The notes: generated by a model from the letters alone, not told the origin. A DNA stretch of 64,000 nt from Lentisphaerae bacterium GWF2_57_35 (GCA_001804865.1 MHBK01000006.1:62001-126000), one strand, 5' to 3'; positions 1 through 8,911 are shown, counted from the stretch's first letter. Numbers and translations are program-made.

Positions 1-1
1 T

Positions 2-121
2 ATTGGAAATAGCTGCCTCACGCCCGACGACGGATTTGTAATCCTCACGGTACATCCAGACGACTGGGTGTGGACCAATAAAGTCCTATATACCTTGCCA
101 ACGCGTTACATGAACCCGTAA
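2..121 (+). CDS. C-terminal end of an unidentified protein (partial)
   Basis: A frame open from the window edge runs 39 codons to a TAA at 119-121. It includes the stretch GFVILTVHPDDWVW, which faintly recalls the ends of polysaccharide-deacetylase-like proteins. That resemblance is too weak to name a function. It would be the last gene of a plus-strand unit converging on the ribosomal cluster, and the palindrome at 153-197 follows 31 nt later. It could be a chance open frame. Confidence 0.35.
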   Translation: MGNSCLTPDDGFVILTVHPDDWVWTNKVLYTLPTRYMNP

Positions 122-152
122 CCAGCTTGGTTCATTCTCTGAATACTCTTTT

Positions 153-197
153 ATCCGTGGGGCCAATCTTTGTTTTGTGCAGAATAGCCCCACGGAT
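153..197. repeat. Inverted repeat, CCGTGGGGC family, copy 1
   Basis: ATCCGTGGGGC (153-163) and GCCCCACGGAT (187-197) are perfect 11-bp reverse complements separated by 23 nt. No T-tract follows on either strand, so it is not a standard intrinsic terminator. A second member with the same arm sequence lies at 56676-56706. Both sit about 30 nt after a plus-strand stop codon. Confidence 0.75.
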
Positions 198-252
198 GCC
201 AAAGCGTCGAATTCTGACTCGTTTGAGCACCGGACTCCCTTGGAGCATATCA

Positions 253-291
253 ACAAAAAAACGATCAAGCCCGGGAGCTTGATCGTTTTTT
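253..291 (-). terminator. Bidirectional intrinsic terminator after rplQ
   Basis: ACGATCAAGC (261-270) and GCTTGATCGT (277-286) form a perfect 10-bp stem with a 6-nt loop. On the minus strand the stem is followed by a run of T (the A-tract at 254-260). On the plus strand it is followed by T285-T291. It lies 20 nt beyond the rplQ stop and would end the whole ribosomal supercluster transcript. The symmetry also allows it to stop plus-strand transcripts. Confidence 0.9.
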
Positions 292-311
292 GAACAACTA
301 TGGAAGGCGAA

Positions 312-788
312 TTACTTCTTGGCAGCCTTGGCTTCCTTGGCTTTGCCTTTTTCCGGCGCTTCAGAGGCGGAGGCTTCCGGCGCGGCTTTCGCATCCGTCG
401 GCTTTTTCTCCACTTTCTTTTTCGGCGGCTTGGGAATGTAATTGACCCATTCCAGAACGGCCATTTCCGCGCTATCGGAACGACGGCTCATGCGCATGAT
501 GCGCGTATAACCGCCCGCCCGATCCTTAAATGCCGGAGCAATGGACGCGAACAATTCAGCCACGCTATCCTTGTTGCGGAGTCGCGAAAGAGCCAAACTG
601 CGCGAGGACGGGGTCCCCGCCTTGCCCAACGTCACCATCTTTTCAGCCATCGTCCTTACGGCTTTGGCTTTCTGCAGCGTGGTCACGATCCGCTTGCTCG
701 CGATTAAACTACACACAAGACCCGACAACAGCGCTTCGCGTTGCGCGGTAGGCCGTCCCAATTTGATTGTTTTTTTCCGATGTCGCAT
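312..788 (-). CDS. rplQ: 50S ribosomal protein L17
   Basis: Large-subunit protein L17, last gene of the alpha operon and placed directly after rpoA as in most bacteria. Residues 1-115 match the family, starting MRHRKKTIKLGRPTAQREAL. At 158 aa it is 30-40 residues longer than usual. The extra part is a C-terminal tail of Lys, Ala, Glu and Pro from about residue 118 that should be disordered and may contact rRNA. The gene is followed by an intrinsic terminator. Confidence 0.97.
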   Translation of the reverse strand: MRHRKKTIKLGRPTAQREALLSGLVCSLIASKRIVTTLQKAKAVRTMAEKMVTLGKAGTPSSRSLALSRLRNKDSVAELFASIAPAFKDRAGGYTRIMRMSRRSDSAEMAVLEWVNYIPKPPKKKVEKKPTDAKAAPEASASEAPEKGKAKEAKAAKK

Positions 789-810
789 GGTTCTTCCTCA
801 GCCAATTCGT

Positions 811-1827
811 TTAGACTTGTTCGACCGGTTCGACGTTCTTCGTTTTGAGCAGCTCCGGATCGAAAGTCATGCCGAGCGAGAGACCCAATTCCGTAAGCTT
901 TTGCTTGATTTCGTTCAACGACTTCTTGCCAAAGTTGCGATACTTGAGCATCTCGGCTTCCGTCTTCTGCGCCAGTTCGCCGACCGTCGTGATGTTGGCG
1001 TTGTTCAGGCAGTTGGCGGCACGAACGCTCAATTCGATTTCGTTGACGCTGATGTTCAGCTTCCGGCGCAATTCCTCGCGTTCCGGATCGATCTGCTTCT
1101 CGCTTTCTTCGAACTCGACAATGTCCTTGTCGTAACTGACAAACACATCCAGGTGATGGCGAAGAATGGCCGCGGACAAGGTCAACGCATCGTCGGGCGT
1201 CACGCGTCCATCGGTCCAGATTTCAAGATTGAGTTTGTCGTAATCCGTGCGGCGGCCTACGCGGGTCGCTTCCACATCATACTTGACGCGACGCACCGGC
1301 GAGAACAGGGAATCGATCGGAATCAGGCCGATCTCCTGATCTTCCTTCTTATTCCAATCGGCCGGGCAATAACCGCGCCCAATCTTGACTTCGATTTCCG
1401 CCTCAAACTTGCCGTCGGAATCCAGCGTGCAAATGTGATGATCCGGATTCAGAACTTCGAGGGTGGAGTCGCCTTTGATATCGCCGGCGGTCACTTCGCC
1501 CGGGCCTTTGACGCTAATGCGGAATTTCTTGGACGAGCGTGAATAGAGCTTCAGCAATACCTGCTTGAGGTTCAGAATGATGTCGGTGACATCTTCCACG
1601 ACCCCCGGCAGATTGCAGAACTCATGAAGCGCACCTTCAATCTTGATGGACGAAATCGCGGCGCCTTCCAGCGAAGAAAGCAGCACACGGCGCAGGGAAT
1701 TTCCGATGGTCCGACCGTAGCCGGCCTCGAAGGGCTCTGCAATGAACTTGGCGTATGTCCCATTGGCCCCTTTCTCATCCTTCGTGATGAGCTTGGGCAT
1801 TTCAAAACGACCTAATCTGACTGGCAT
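811..1827 (-). CDS. rpoA: DNA-directed RNA polymerase subunit alpha
   Basis: The alpha subunit, which dimerises to nucleate RNA polymerase assembly; its C-terminal domain contacts UP elements and activators. The N-terminal domain (GYGRTIGNSLRRVLLSSLEG near residue 40) and the helix-hairpin-helix C-terminal domain (NNANITTVGELAQ ... RNFGKKSLNEI) are both present. The length of 338 aa is normal. I chose the ATG at 1827 because GGAGG lies 9 nt upstream; the open frame itself begins 13 codons earlier. It sits between rpsD and rplQ in standard alpha-operon order. Confidence 0.98.
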   Translation of the reverse strand: MPVRLGRFEMPKLITKDEKGANGTYAKFIAEPFEAGYGRTIGNSLRRVLLSSLEGAAISSIKIEGALHEFCNLPGVVEDVTDIILNLKQVLLKLYSRSSKKFRISVKGPGEVTAGDIKGDSTLEVLNPDHHICTLDSDGKFEAEIEVKIGRGYCPADWNKKEDQEIGLIPIDSLFSPVRRVKYDVEATRVGRRTDYDKLNLEIWTDGRVTPDDALTLSAAILRHHLDVFVSYDKDIVEFEESEKQIDPEREELRRKLNISVNEIELSVRAANCLNNANITTVGELAQKTEAEMLKYRNFGKKSLNEIKQKLTELGLSLGMTFDPELLKTKNVEPVEQV

Positions 1828-1886
1828 GTAACTAATCCTCCCAGAGCCGGGAGTTAACCGGCTCATATGGTGTATTGATCTACCGA

Positions 1887-2513
1887 TTATTTCGAATACA
1901 ATTCAACGATCAATTGCTCGTTGACGATCGGGGCAATCTCCTCGCGTGACGGCACGTGCAGGACTTCCCCCTTGAAACTTTCGCGGTCGACCGACATCCA
2001 GGTCGGACGGCCACGGCCTTCCGCGGCTTCCATGAAGCGGGTGGCGTATTCTCGGCTCTGCTTGTTGTCGCGAACCTGAATTACGTCGCCGGGCTTGACC
2101 AAGAAGGACGGGATGCTGGTCTTGCGACCGTTCACCGCAATGTGTCCGTGCAGTACGAACTGCCGGGCAGAGCGGCGCGACGGGGCAAAGCCCAGCCGGT
2201 AGGCCACATTGTCGAGCCGGAGCTCCAACGTCTGAAGCAAGCGCACGCCGGTGATGCCGCGTTTACGCAAAGCGCGTTCAAAAAACAACCGGAATTGGCC
2301 TTCCTGCAATCCATACATGCGGCGGAGGCGCTGCTTTTCGCGCAACTGCACGCCGTAATCCGATAGCTTATTCCTGCGCATTCCGTGTTGGCCAGGCGCG
2401 GGACGACCCACTTCAATTGCACATTTGGCCATGTAGCAGCGATCGCCCTTCAGGAATAGCTTCATTCCCTCGCGGCGGCACAGCTTACAAACTGGTCCTG
2501 TATATCTACCCAT
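1887..2513 (-). CDS. rpsD: 30S ribosomal protein S4
   Basis: Primary 16S rRNA-binding protein that nucleates the 30S body; in enterobacteria it represses the alpha operon. It is 208 aa, with an N-terminal Cys pair (GPVCKLCRREG, residues 6-15) of the zinc-binding S4 type and an S4 RNA-binding domain near residues 95-160 (LRLDNVAYRLGFAPSRRSARQ). The gene lies between rpsK and rpoA. Confidence 0.98.
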   Translation of the reverse strand: MGRYTGPVCKLCRREGMKLFLKGDRCYMAKCAIEVGRPAPGQHGMRRNKLSDYGVQLREKQRLRRMYGLQEGQFRLFFERALRKRGITGVRLLQTLELRLDNVAYRLGFAPSRRSARQFVLHGHIAVNGRKTSIPSFLVKPGDVIQVRDNKQSREYATRFMEAAEGRGRPTWMSVDRESFKGEVLHVPSREEIAPIVNEQLIVELYSK

Positions 2514-2549
2514 AACAAAAATCTCCTCGTGTCTCCGTAATAAAATCCC

Positions 2550-3032
2550 TTAAACGCGGCGCCGTTTTGGAGGCCGGCAACCGTTGTGCGGCATCGGGGT
2601 TACATCCTTGATCGCCGTGACATTCAACCCGGCCGCTTGTACGGCGCGAATCGCGGACTCGCGTCCCGCACCCGGGCCCTGCACGAGAATTTCCACTTCA
2701 TGCATGCCTTGGCCAACCGCTTGGCGGGAAGCTTCCTGCGCCACCATCGTCGCGGCATAGGCGGTGCTTTTGCGGGAACCCTTGAACCCACACCGTCCGG
2801 CTGAACTCCAGGCAATCACTCCGCCCTTCATGTCCGTAACGGTCACCGTGGTATTGTTAAAAGAAGCCAGGATATGAACAACACCCACCGGGACATTGCG
2901 ACCACCCTTCACCTTGACCTTCTTGACGGGCTTCGCTTCCGCGTCGCCAGCCGCCGGAGCTGCCACATCGGCCATATTGCCGGCAGGAACCGCTGGTTCC
3001 TTTTCTTCCGCTTTATTCTTTTCTTCTGCCAT
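2550..3032 (-). CDS. rpsK: 30S ribosomal protein S11
   Basis: Platform protein of the 30S subunit that lines the path of mRNA near the Shine-Dalgarno helix. The conserved core ([18 protein letters not shown], then [14 protein letters not shown]) starts near residue 46 and ends in the typical [13 protein letters not shown]. At 160 aa it exceeds the usual ~129. The excess is an N-terminal Glu/Ala/Lys-rich extension of about 35 residues. I took the ATG at 3032, which has GAGG upstream; another ATG lies 5 codons earlier. Confidence 0.97.
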   Translation of the reverse strand: MAEEKNKAEEKEPAVPAGNMADVAAPAAGDAEAKPVKKVKVKGGRNVPVGVVHILASFNNTTVTVTDMKGGVIAWSSAGRCGFKGSRKSTAYAATMVAQEASRQAVGQGMHEVEILVQGPGAGRESAIRAVQAAGLNVTAIKDVTPMPHNGCRPPKRRRV

Positions 3033-3078
3033 GCGATCCATCCTCAAACATTTTCCGATATTGCACTATTTCACATTA

Positions 3079-3474
3079 CTACGTTTTGGCGGCGGCGCGA
3101 GCGTCTTTCCCGCGAACGGCGCCCACCGTCTTGCGGGGCCCCTTGCGCGTGCGAGCGTTCGTGCTGGTCCGTTGACCGCGCACCGGCAAACCGCGCCGAT
3201 GCCGAATACCCCGGTAGCAGTTGATGCTGATCAGGCGGCGAATATTCGACGACACCTCGCGGCGAAGATCACCTTCCACCACGCACTGCGACTGAAGAAT
3301 TCCCGAAAGATGAGTTATTTCCTCGTCGGTCAAATCGTCCGCCTTCTTGGCCGGATTGATTTTGGCCTGTTCAACGAGTTCCTTGGCCTTCGCCGGGCCA
3401 ATACCATAGATATACCGGAGCGCATATTCCACGCGCTTCTTTCCGGGAATGTCAATTCCAAGCACTCTGGGCAT
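3079..3474 (-). CDS. rpsM: 30S ribosomal protein S13
   Basis: Head protein of the small subunit that forms the B1 bridges to the 50S subunit and touches P-site tRNA. It is 131 aa, with the family start [19 protein letters not shown], a helix-hairpin-helix region and the Arg-rich [20 protein letters not shown] segment. The Lys/Arg/Ala C-terminal tail is normal for tRNA contact. It follows rpmJ in spc/alpha order. Confidence 0.98.
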   Translation of the reverse strand: MPRVLGIDIPGKKRVEYALRYIYGIGPAKAKELVEQAKINPAKKADDLTDEEITHLSGILQSQCVVEGDLRREVSSNIRRLISINCYRGIRHRRGLPVRGQRTSTNARTRKGPRKTVGAVRGKDARAAAKT

Positions 3475-3486
3475 CGATCTTCTCCT

Positions 3487-3600
3487 CTATCCCTGCCGCT
3501 GTTTATGACGCAAATTGGTACAGATTACCCGCACCACGCCTTTACGACGCACAACTTTGCATCGTTCACAAATTCTTTTAACCGAACTTCTTACTTTCAT
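3487..3600 (-). CDS. rpmJ: 50S ribosomal protein L36
   Basis: 37-residue zinc-ribbon protein of the large subunit, read directly from the minus strand. It begins [20 protein letters not shown], and the fingers are C11-x2-C14 and C27 with H32, the usual CCCH set. The start codon overlaps the infA stop (ATGA), so the two are probably translationally coupled. The length is normal for L36. Confidence 0.95.
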   Translation of the reverse strand: MKVRSSVKRICERCKVVRRKGVVRVICTNLRHKQRQG

Positions 3601-3830
3601 GTATTCGCCTCTATCTCGCTATCCCAAACAATTTGTCCCATCGACATATCGTATGGCGACATCCGCACTTGGATCGTATCGCCCAGTCGAATAGGGCACG
3701 CCCGCTCCTTGTTTTCGCGTCCGGCAAAGGCTACGAGTTTATGTCCATTCGCCAAAACAGCACGAAAGACCGACTCTGATATCACACCTTCTACCTTGGC
3801 GTCCAGCCGAATTATTTCTTTTTTACACAT
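3597..3830 (-). CDS. infA: Translation initiation factor IF-1
   Basis: OB-fold factor that occupies the 30S A site during initiation. It is 77 aa and includes [15 protein letters not shown] and the [14 protein letters not shown] strand typical of IF-1. It overlaps the end of map by 19 nt and the start of rpmJ by 4 nt. The N-terminus [15 protein letters not shown] aligns with other IF-1 proteins, supporting the ATG inside map. Confidence 0.95.
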   Translation of the reverse strand: MCKKEIIRLDAKVEGVISESVFRAVLANGHKLVAFAGRENKERACPIRLGDTIQVRMSPYDMSMGQIVWDSEIEANT

Positions 3831-4567
3831 GTCAGGATCTCGGCCGACCCTTCCTGAACGGCGATGGTATGCTCGAAATGCACCGACGGCTTACGGTCCT
3901 TCGTGCGCACCGTCCATCCATCCGGCATCACGTCCACCTCCGAAGTCCCCATATTGATCATTGGCTCAATGGCCAACGTCATGCCCGTTTTCAGCTTCGG
4001 GCCCGTGCCCGGCACGCCAAAATTCGGTATCTGGGGATCTTCATGCATCTTCCGCCCTACCCCATGTCCCACAAAATCTCTTACCACGGAAAAACCCGCA
4101 GCGATCGCCGTGCTTTCAATGGCATGACACACATCCCCCAGCCGCGCTCCCGTCACAGCCTTCAAAATAGCTGCCGACAAGGCTTCTTCGCCCGTTCGGA
4201 CCAACCGGATGAGTTCGGCGTCGCTCACGCCCACCATCACCGTGGTCGCCGTATCCCCCACAAATCCGCCATATGTCACGCCTACATCGAGGCTGACCAC
4301 ATCGCCCAGACGAATTTTACGGGTCCCGGGTATTCCGTGCACCACTTCATCGTTTATGGACGCACAAATATATCCCGGATAGCCCCTATAGTTAAAGAAC
4401 GCACTAACCGCTCCGAGCTTCCCGATCTCTTCCCGCGCAAAATCATCCAGCTCCGCGGTGGAAACGCCCGGCGCTACCTTCTGGGCTACACGATCCAGCA
4501 CTAGGGCGGCCATACGCGAGCTTTCTCGCATCTGGACAAGTTCATCGGGGGTTTTGATGATAATCAT
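3812..4567 (-). CDS. map: Methionine aminopeptidase, type I
   Basis: Cytosolic metalloprotease that removes the initiator Met from nascent proteins. It is 251 aa with the pita-bread ligands visible: D in SLDVGVTYGG, D in FVGDTATT, H in GHGVGRKMHEDP, E in AIEPMINMG and E in AVQEG. There is no N-terminal SH3 or zinc extension, so it is subtype Ia. The gene lies between adk and infA, as in many spc operons, and its 3' end overlaps infA. Confidence 0.97.
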   Translation of the reverse strand: MIIIKTPDELVQMRESSRMAALVLDRVAQKVAPGVSTAELDDFAREEIGKLGAVSAFFNYRGYPGYICASINDEVVHGIPGTRKIRLGDVVSLDVGVTYGGFVGDTATTVMVGVSDAELIRLVRTGEEALSAAILKAVTGARLGDVCHAIESTAIAAGFSVVRDFVGHGVGRKMHEDPQIPNFGVPGTGPKLKTGMTLAIEPMINMGTSEVDVMPDGWTVRTKDRKPSVHFEHTIAVQEGSAEILTCVKKK

Positions 4568-4579
4568 GGCCCGGCCGTA

Positions 4580-5227
4580 TCAGGACCCCAATCGGGCGAC
4601 AATATCAGCCTTAGCCAATTCGCGATCCCGACCGGCGTCGATCTTGACCAACACCCCTTTTTCCCTGTAATACTCGATCAGACTTTCCGTCTGCTTCTTA
4701 AAAACTTCCAACCGGTTCAACACCGTGGCTTCACAATCGTCGGGCCGCTGATAAAGAGGACCCTGGCACACATCACAAACGCCCGCTACGCGCGGCGGAA
4801 TGTTTTGCACATGGTATACCGCGCCGCAATTCTTGCAGACGCGCCGACCGCTCAAGCGGCTGACCAGCATATCGCGCGGTACATCCAGCATGAACACGTG
4901 GGTAATCCGTCCGCCGTGGGAGGCCAGCACGTCATCGAGCATGCTCGCCTGATCCAGCGTGCGGGGAAAACCGTCGAACATGTACTTGACGCTGGGCGGA
5001 TCCTGCTCAATGCGCTCCGTCACGATTTTCATAATGACCGCATCGGGAACCAATTCCCCTTTTTCCATATAGGACTTGGCTTCCAGGCCAACCGGACGGC
5101 CGGCCTTGACGGCGGCTCGCAGCATGTCGCCCGTGGACACATGCAAATAATCCGTCGACGTCTTCAATCCCTCAGCCAGCGTACCTTTGCCTGCGCCGGG
5201 AGCTCCCAACAAGATAATGGCTTGCAT
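4580..5227 (-). CDS. adk: Adenylate kinase
   Basis: Interconverts ATP + AMP and 2 ADP. The P-loop GAPGAGKGT is at residues 8-16 and DGFPRTLDQA near residue 85. The LID domain is of the long zinc type, with four cysteines (CKNCG ... CDVC) near residues 129-152. The 215-aa length is usual for long-form adenylate kinases. It lies 5 nt downstream of secY in standard order. Confidence 0.98.
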   Translation of the reverse strand: MQAIILLGAPGAGKGTLAEGLKTSTDYLHVSTGDMLRAAVKAGRPVGLEAKSYMEKGELVPDAVIMKIVTERIEQDPPSVKYMFDGFPRTLDQASMLDDVLASHGGRITHVFMLDVPRDMLVSRLSGRRVCKNCGAVYHVQNIPPRVAGVCDVCQGPLYQRPDDCEATVLNRLEVFKKQTESLIEYYREKGVLVKIDAGRDRELAKADIVARLGS

Positions 5228-5232
5228 AATTT

Positions 5233-6582
5233 CTAACCGCTCCTCGATCGCAATTTACCCTTTTTCAAAAACCCGTCGTAATGACGCATGATCAGATGCG
5301 ATTCCACCTGGCGCATCGTATCGAGCATTACGCCGACCACAATCAACAAGCTCGTACCGCCAAAGAACGAAGCCACAATCCAGGGAATCCGGAATTGCTG
5401 CGCCATAACGGACGGCATGACGGCAATGACCGTCAGAAACAACGCGCCAGCCAGCGTGATGCGGGTCATCGTCCGATCCAGGAACTCCGCCGTGGGCCGC
5501 CCCGGACGAATCCCCGGGACATACCCGCCGTATTTCTTCAAGTCGTCGGCAATCTGAATCGGATTGAACTGCGTGGCCACCCAGAAGTAGGAGAAGAACA
5601 GAATCATCAAGGCATAAATCGTGTCATACCAGAACGAGCCATAACTCATCGCAGCGGCCATGCTCTGAAATATAGGATAGGGAATCATGCTCAAGAGCTT
5701 GGAAGGGAACATCAGGATCGCCTGAGCGAAGATGATCGGCATGACGCCGGAGTAGTTCACGCGCAGCGGCATATACGTGCTCTGACCGCCGTAAACCTTC
5801 CGACCCACCACCCGTTTGGCATACTGAACGGGAATCTTCCGTTGAGCCTGTGTCACGGCAATGACGCCTGCCACGACCAAGAAGATCATCGCCAGCAAGC
5901 CGATTAGATGGAATACGCTGAATTGCGCGATGCCATCCACCGGACGGAACATGTTGACCGTAGCCTGCACCGCACTCGGGAGACGACTGACGATGCTGAT
6001 CGTGATGATCAGCGAAATACCGTTGCCAATACCCCGCTGCGTGATCTGCTCGCCCAACCACATCAGCAACATCGTGCCGCTGGTCATGGTGACGATCGTC
6101 ATCAATCGGAACCCCCAGCCCTTAAAGGCCACGATGTCCTGATTGATGCCCATGGACTCCGGGTGCTCCAGGGCCACAGCCATCGCATAACCCTGAAGGA
6201 TGCAAAGAAATACCGTCAAGTATCGACCGTATTGGATAATCTGCTGACGGCCTGAGTCGCCTTCCCGAGCCAGACGCTCCAAGGAAGGGACCACCGCCGT
6301 CAACAACTGCAGAATGATGGAAGCACTAATGCTCGGCATGATACCCAGCGCGCCCACCGCGGCGTTTTCAAGAGCCCCGCCGCTAAACAGGTTGAACATC
6401 CCCAAGAAACCGCCGCCCGCCGTATTCTGAATCTGCGCGATGAATTCGCGCAGCGCAACGGCATCGACCCCCGGGGTCGGAATGCTGGCGATCAACCGTG
6501 TGGCGAAAATCAACCCCAAGGTAAACAGAATTCGCTGCCGAAGTTCTGGGATCTTGAAGCTGTTGGTAAAAGCTGAAAGCAT
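5233..6582 (-). CDS. secY: Preprotein translocase subunit SecY
   Basis: Channel subunit of the SecYEG translocon. It is 449 aa with ten predicted membrane segments, the first starting near residue 17. The conserved GIMPSISASIILQLL plug/TM2 region is present, and so is the cytoplasmic loop with GRKVYGGQSTYMPLRVN. It sits between rplO and adk as in the classical spc operon. Its partner secE is also in this window. Confidence 0.98.
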   Translation of the reverse strand: MLSAFTNSFKIPELRQRILFTLGLIFATRLIASIPTPGVDAVALREFIAQIQNTAGGGFLGMFNLFSGGALENAAVGALGIMPSISASIILQLLTAVVPSLERLAREGDSGRQQIIQYGRYLTVFLCILQGYAMAVALEHPESMGINQDIVAFKGWGFRLMTIVTMTSGTMLLMWLGEQITQRGIGNGISLIITISIVSRLPSAVQATVNMFRPVDGIAQFSVFHLIGLLAMIFLVVAGVIAVTQAQRKIPVQYAKRVVGRKVYGGQSTYMPLRVNYSGVMPIIFAQAILMFPSKLLSMIPYPIFQSMAAAMSYGSFWYDTIYALMILFFSYFWVATQFNPIQIADDLKKYGGYVPGIRPGRPTAEFLDRTMTRITLAGALFLTVIAVMPSVMAQQFRIPWIVASFFGGTSLLIVVGVMLDTMRQVESHLIMRHYDGFLKKGKLRSRSG

Positions 6583-6600
6583 AGTGGATTCCCCGTTCGA

Positions 6601-7044
6601 TTACTTGACCACCTCGCAGGCCCCACCGGCCGCCTCGATACTGGAACGGGCTGCGGCACTGAAGGCATGCGCCTTAACCGTCAGCTTACGATCCAACGAT
6701 CCGGTACCCAAGATCTTAACCAAAGCGCCCTGCCCGCCCACCAAGCCTGCCTTGCGAAGGACATCCATCGTCACCTCACTCCCGGCTTCAAAGCGCGAAA
6801 GATCCTTGAGATTTACCGGTACGTACTCGACCCGGTTAATATTGGTAAACCCTCTTTTAGGAATGCGGCGCAACAGTTTCATCTGACCGCCTTCAAAGAG
6901 AGGCTTGTGCTTATGGCCCGTACGGGACATCTGCCCCTTGTTGCCCTTGCCCGAGGTTTTTCCCTTGCCGGACGACTCCCCGCGTCCTACGCGGATCCGG
7001 CGATGCCGGGCGCCCTTGGTATTCGTCAATGAATGCAAATTCAT
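6601..7044 (-). CDS. rplO: 50S ribosomal protein L15
   Basis: Late-assembly protein of the large subunit. It is 147 aa and starts with the Gly/Lys-rich RNA-binding segment (RRIRVGRGESSGKGKTSGKGNKGQ, residues 15-38, shown here only to place it). Its core is KLLRRIPKRGFTN. It directly follows rpsE; the L30 gene (rpmD) normally found between the two is absent from the 17-nt gap. Confidence 0.98.
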   Translation of the reverse strand: MNLHSLTNTKGARHRRIRVGRGESSGKGKTSGKGNKGQMSRTGHKHKPLFEGGQMKLLRRIPKRGFTNINRVEYVPVNLKDLSRFEAGSEVTMDVLRKAGLVGGQGALVKILGTGSLDRKLTVKAHAFSAAARSSIEAAGGACEVVK

Positions 7045-7061
7045 AAATTTCTTCCGTTGCG

Positions 7062-7562
7062 TTACGCTTCCACTCTGCGGAGGGCTTCGATTTCCTCCCG
7101 GGACTTCAGCTGCTCAAGACCGTTGACCGTGGCCTTCACCACATTCAACTGGTTGCTGGCGCCCAATGACTTGGCCAGCACATCCCGAATGCCGGACAGA
7201 TCCAACACTGCACGCGCGCCGCCGCCGGCGATGACGCCCGTACCCGGCGAGGCCGGACGGAGCAGCACCTGCGAGGCGCCGAACTTGCCCATGACTTCAT
7301 GGGGAATCGTCTTGTCCTTCATGGTCACGGAAAACATATTCCGTTTCGCCAGGTCAGTCGCCTTGCGAATGGCGTCGGCCACTTCGTTGGCCTTGCCCAA
7401 TGCATATCCGACATGCCCGTTGCGGTCGCCCACAACGACCAGCGCGCTGAAACTGAAACGCCGGCCGCCCTTGACGACCTTGGCGCAACGATTCACGTGC
7501 ACCACGCGTTCCGCAAATTCAGAACCCTGGTTATCGTTCCTATTTCTAGCCGTATCCCTCAC
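7062..7562 (-). CDS. rpsE: 30S ribosomal protein S5
   Basis: Decoding-accuracy protein of the 30S body. It is 166 aa with the double-stranded RNA-binding domain ([18 protein letters not shown] near residue 29) and the C-terminal fold (APSP-like [18 protein letters not shown]). Its usual follower rpmD is missing. It lies between rplR and rplO. Confidence 0.98.
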   Translation of the reverse strand: MRDTARNRNDNQGSEFAERVVHVNRCAKVVKGGRRFSFSALVVVGDRNGHVGYALGKANEVADAIRKATDLAKRNMFSVTMKDKTIPHEVMGKFGASQVLLRPASPGTGVIAGGGARAVLDLSGIRDVLAKSLGASNQLNVVKATVNGLEQLKSREEIEALRRVEA

Positions 7563-7585
7563 TAGAGTGCTCCTTGCCGTAATGG

Positions 7586-7945
7586 TTAAAACTTAAGTCC
7601 TGCTTCGCGGGCGGCGTCGGCCAAGGCCTTGATTCGGCCATGAAACGCAAAACCGCCGCGGTCGAAGACCACATCGTTGAGCCCTTTTTCCAGGGCCACC
7701 TTAGCCGCCAGCGTTCCCAGCTTGCGGGCCGTGTCGACATTGATTTTGCCGGCCTCCTTGAGCTCGCCGCTGAGCGTCGAGACGGTTGCCAGCGTAAACG
7801 CCGCGTCATCGTTCACAAACTGCACATACATGTGCTTATTGGAGATAAAGACGCACATACGCGGACGCTCGGACGTACCGCGCACTTTCTGGCGCAGGCG
7901 CATATGCCTTCGATCCCGATATTCTTTTCTGCTATCCAGTTTCAT
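7586..7945 (-). CDS. rplR: 50S ribosomal protein L18
   Basis: 5S rRNA-binding protein that delivers 5S rRNA to the large subunit with L5. It is 119 aa, with [20 protein letters not shown] near residue 27 and the C-terminal [22 protein letters not shown] block. It starts 2 nt after the rplF stop, which suggests coupled translation. Confidence 0.98.
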   Translation of the reverse strand: MKLDSRKEYRDRRHMRLRQKVRGTSERPRMCVFISNKHMYVQFVNDDAAFTLATVSTLSGELKEAGKINVDTARKLGTLAAKVALEKGLNDVVFDRGGFAFHGRIKALADAAREAGLKF

Positions 7946-7947
7946 GG

Positions 7948-8484
7948 TTAAGCTACCGTCTTGCCAACTTTCCGGCGAACGTATTCGCCCTTGTAACGAA
8001 CACCCTTGCCTTTGTAAGGCTCCGGCGGACAGTATGCCCGAATACGGGCGCTGACCTCACCCACCAGGTGTTTATCGATTCCGCTGACCGTAATGGCCGT
8101 GCTGTCGACCACATTGACCTTGATCGCATCCGGCACGATAAATTCGATCGGATGGGAGTATCCCAGCGAGAGCACCAGCTTCTTGCCTTGCAGCGCGGCG
8201 CGAAAGCCCACGCCCTGAATTTCCAATTCCTTGGAATAGCCTTTGCTGACGCCTTCGATCATGTTGGCGATCAGGCTGCGGGTGGTTCCCCAATCCGCCT
8301 TGGCCTGCTTGTCATCGGGCGAGCAAAGGATTTCGACCTTGTCTCCATTGACCTTCGCGCTGACTTTCGCAGGCAACGACAACGAAAGCTCTCCCTTGGA
8401 GCCCTTGACCGTGACTGTTGTTTCATTGACCGCCACCGTGACCCCATTGGGGACCGGCACCGGCGTTTTACCTATTCTCGACAT
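7948..8484 (-). CDS. rplF: 50S ribosomal protein L6
   Basis: Large-subunit protein near the factor-binding centre. It is 178 aa with two repeated L6 domains; the second carries the signature PEPYKGKGVRYKGEYVRRK near the C-terminus. The start MSRIGKTPVPVPNGVTV is typical. It lies between rpsH and rplR in conserved spc order. Confidence 0.98.
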   Translation of the reverse strand: MSRIGKTPVPVPNGVTVAVNETTVTVKGSKGELSLSLPAKVSAKVNGDKVEILCSPDDKQAKADWGTTRSLIANMIEGVSKGYSKELEIQGVGFRAALQGKKLVLSLGYSHPIEFIVPDAIKVNVVDSTAITVSGIDKHLVGEVSARIRAYCPPEPYKGKGVRYKGEYVRRKVGKTVA

Positions 8485-8512
8485 ACTGAATTCCTTGGTC
8501 CGTCTTTTGCTG

Positions 8513-8911
8513 TTACCATACGAAACAGAGCACTTCGCCGCCCACCCCGGCCTTCCGGGCTTCCTTGTCGGTCATCACCCCGGTGGACGTGCTCAACACG
8601 GCGACACCCATCCCACCCAGTACGCGAGGCACTTTGGTGGAAACGACGTAACGCCTCAAACCCGACTTACTGACTCGTCGCAAGCCCTGAATGACCGGCT
8701 TGTGGTCATAGCCATATTTCAAATAAACGCGAAGCGTTTTTTTGCCGCCATGCCCCTCGGTGACGTAGTCCGAGACATACCCTTCCTTTTTCAGAATACG
8801 GGCAATCTCATTTTTCAGGTTCGAGTGGTGCATTTGCACCATTTCCAAACCCGCCCGATTGCCGTTTCGAATGCGGGTTAACATATCCGCCACAGGATCA
8901 CAAACGCTCAT
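8513..8911 (-). CDS. rpsH: 30S ribosomal protein S8
   Basis: Central-domain 16S rRNA-binding protein and, in enterobacteria, the spc-operon translational repressor. The ATG at 8911 gives MSVCDPVADMLTRIRNG, the family's usual beginning, and 132 aa. The C-terminal GGMGVAVLSTSTGVMTDKEAR motif is intact. The open frame extends 30 codons further upstream, but that part overlaps rpsN and is not S8-like. Confidence 0.97.
   Translation of the reverse strand: MSVCDPVADMLTRIRNGNRAGLEMVQMHHSNLKNEIARILKKEGYVSDYVTEGHGGKKTLRVYLKYGYDHKPVIQGLRRVSKSGLRRYVVSTKVPRVLGGMGVAVLSTSTGVMTDKEARKAGVGGEVLCFVW

Noticed and set aside
86..394. 102-codon minus-strand frame at the left end
   Set aside because: It runs through the terminator hairpin and is out of frame with rplQ; no family resemblance.
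672..677. Avoidance of CTGCAG as a sign of an active PstI-like system
   Set aside because: CTGCAG is present here and again at 36981-36986, so the site is not excluded from the window; a proper count was not made.
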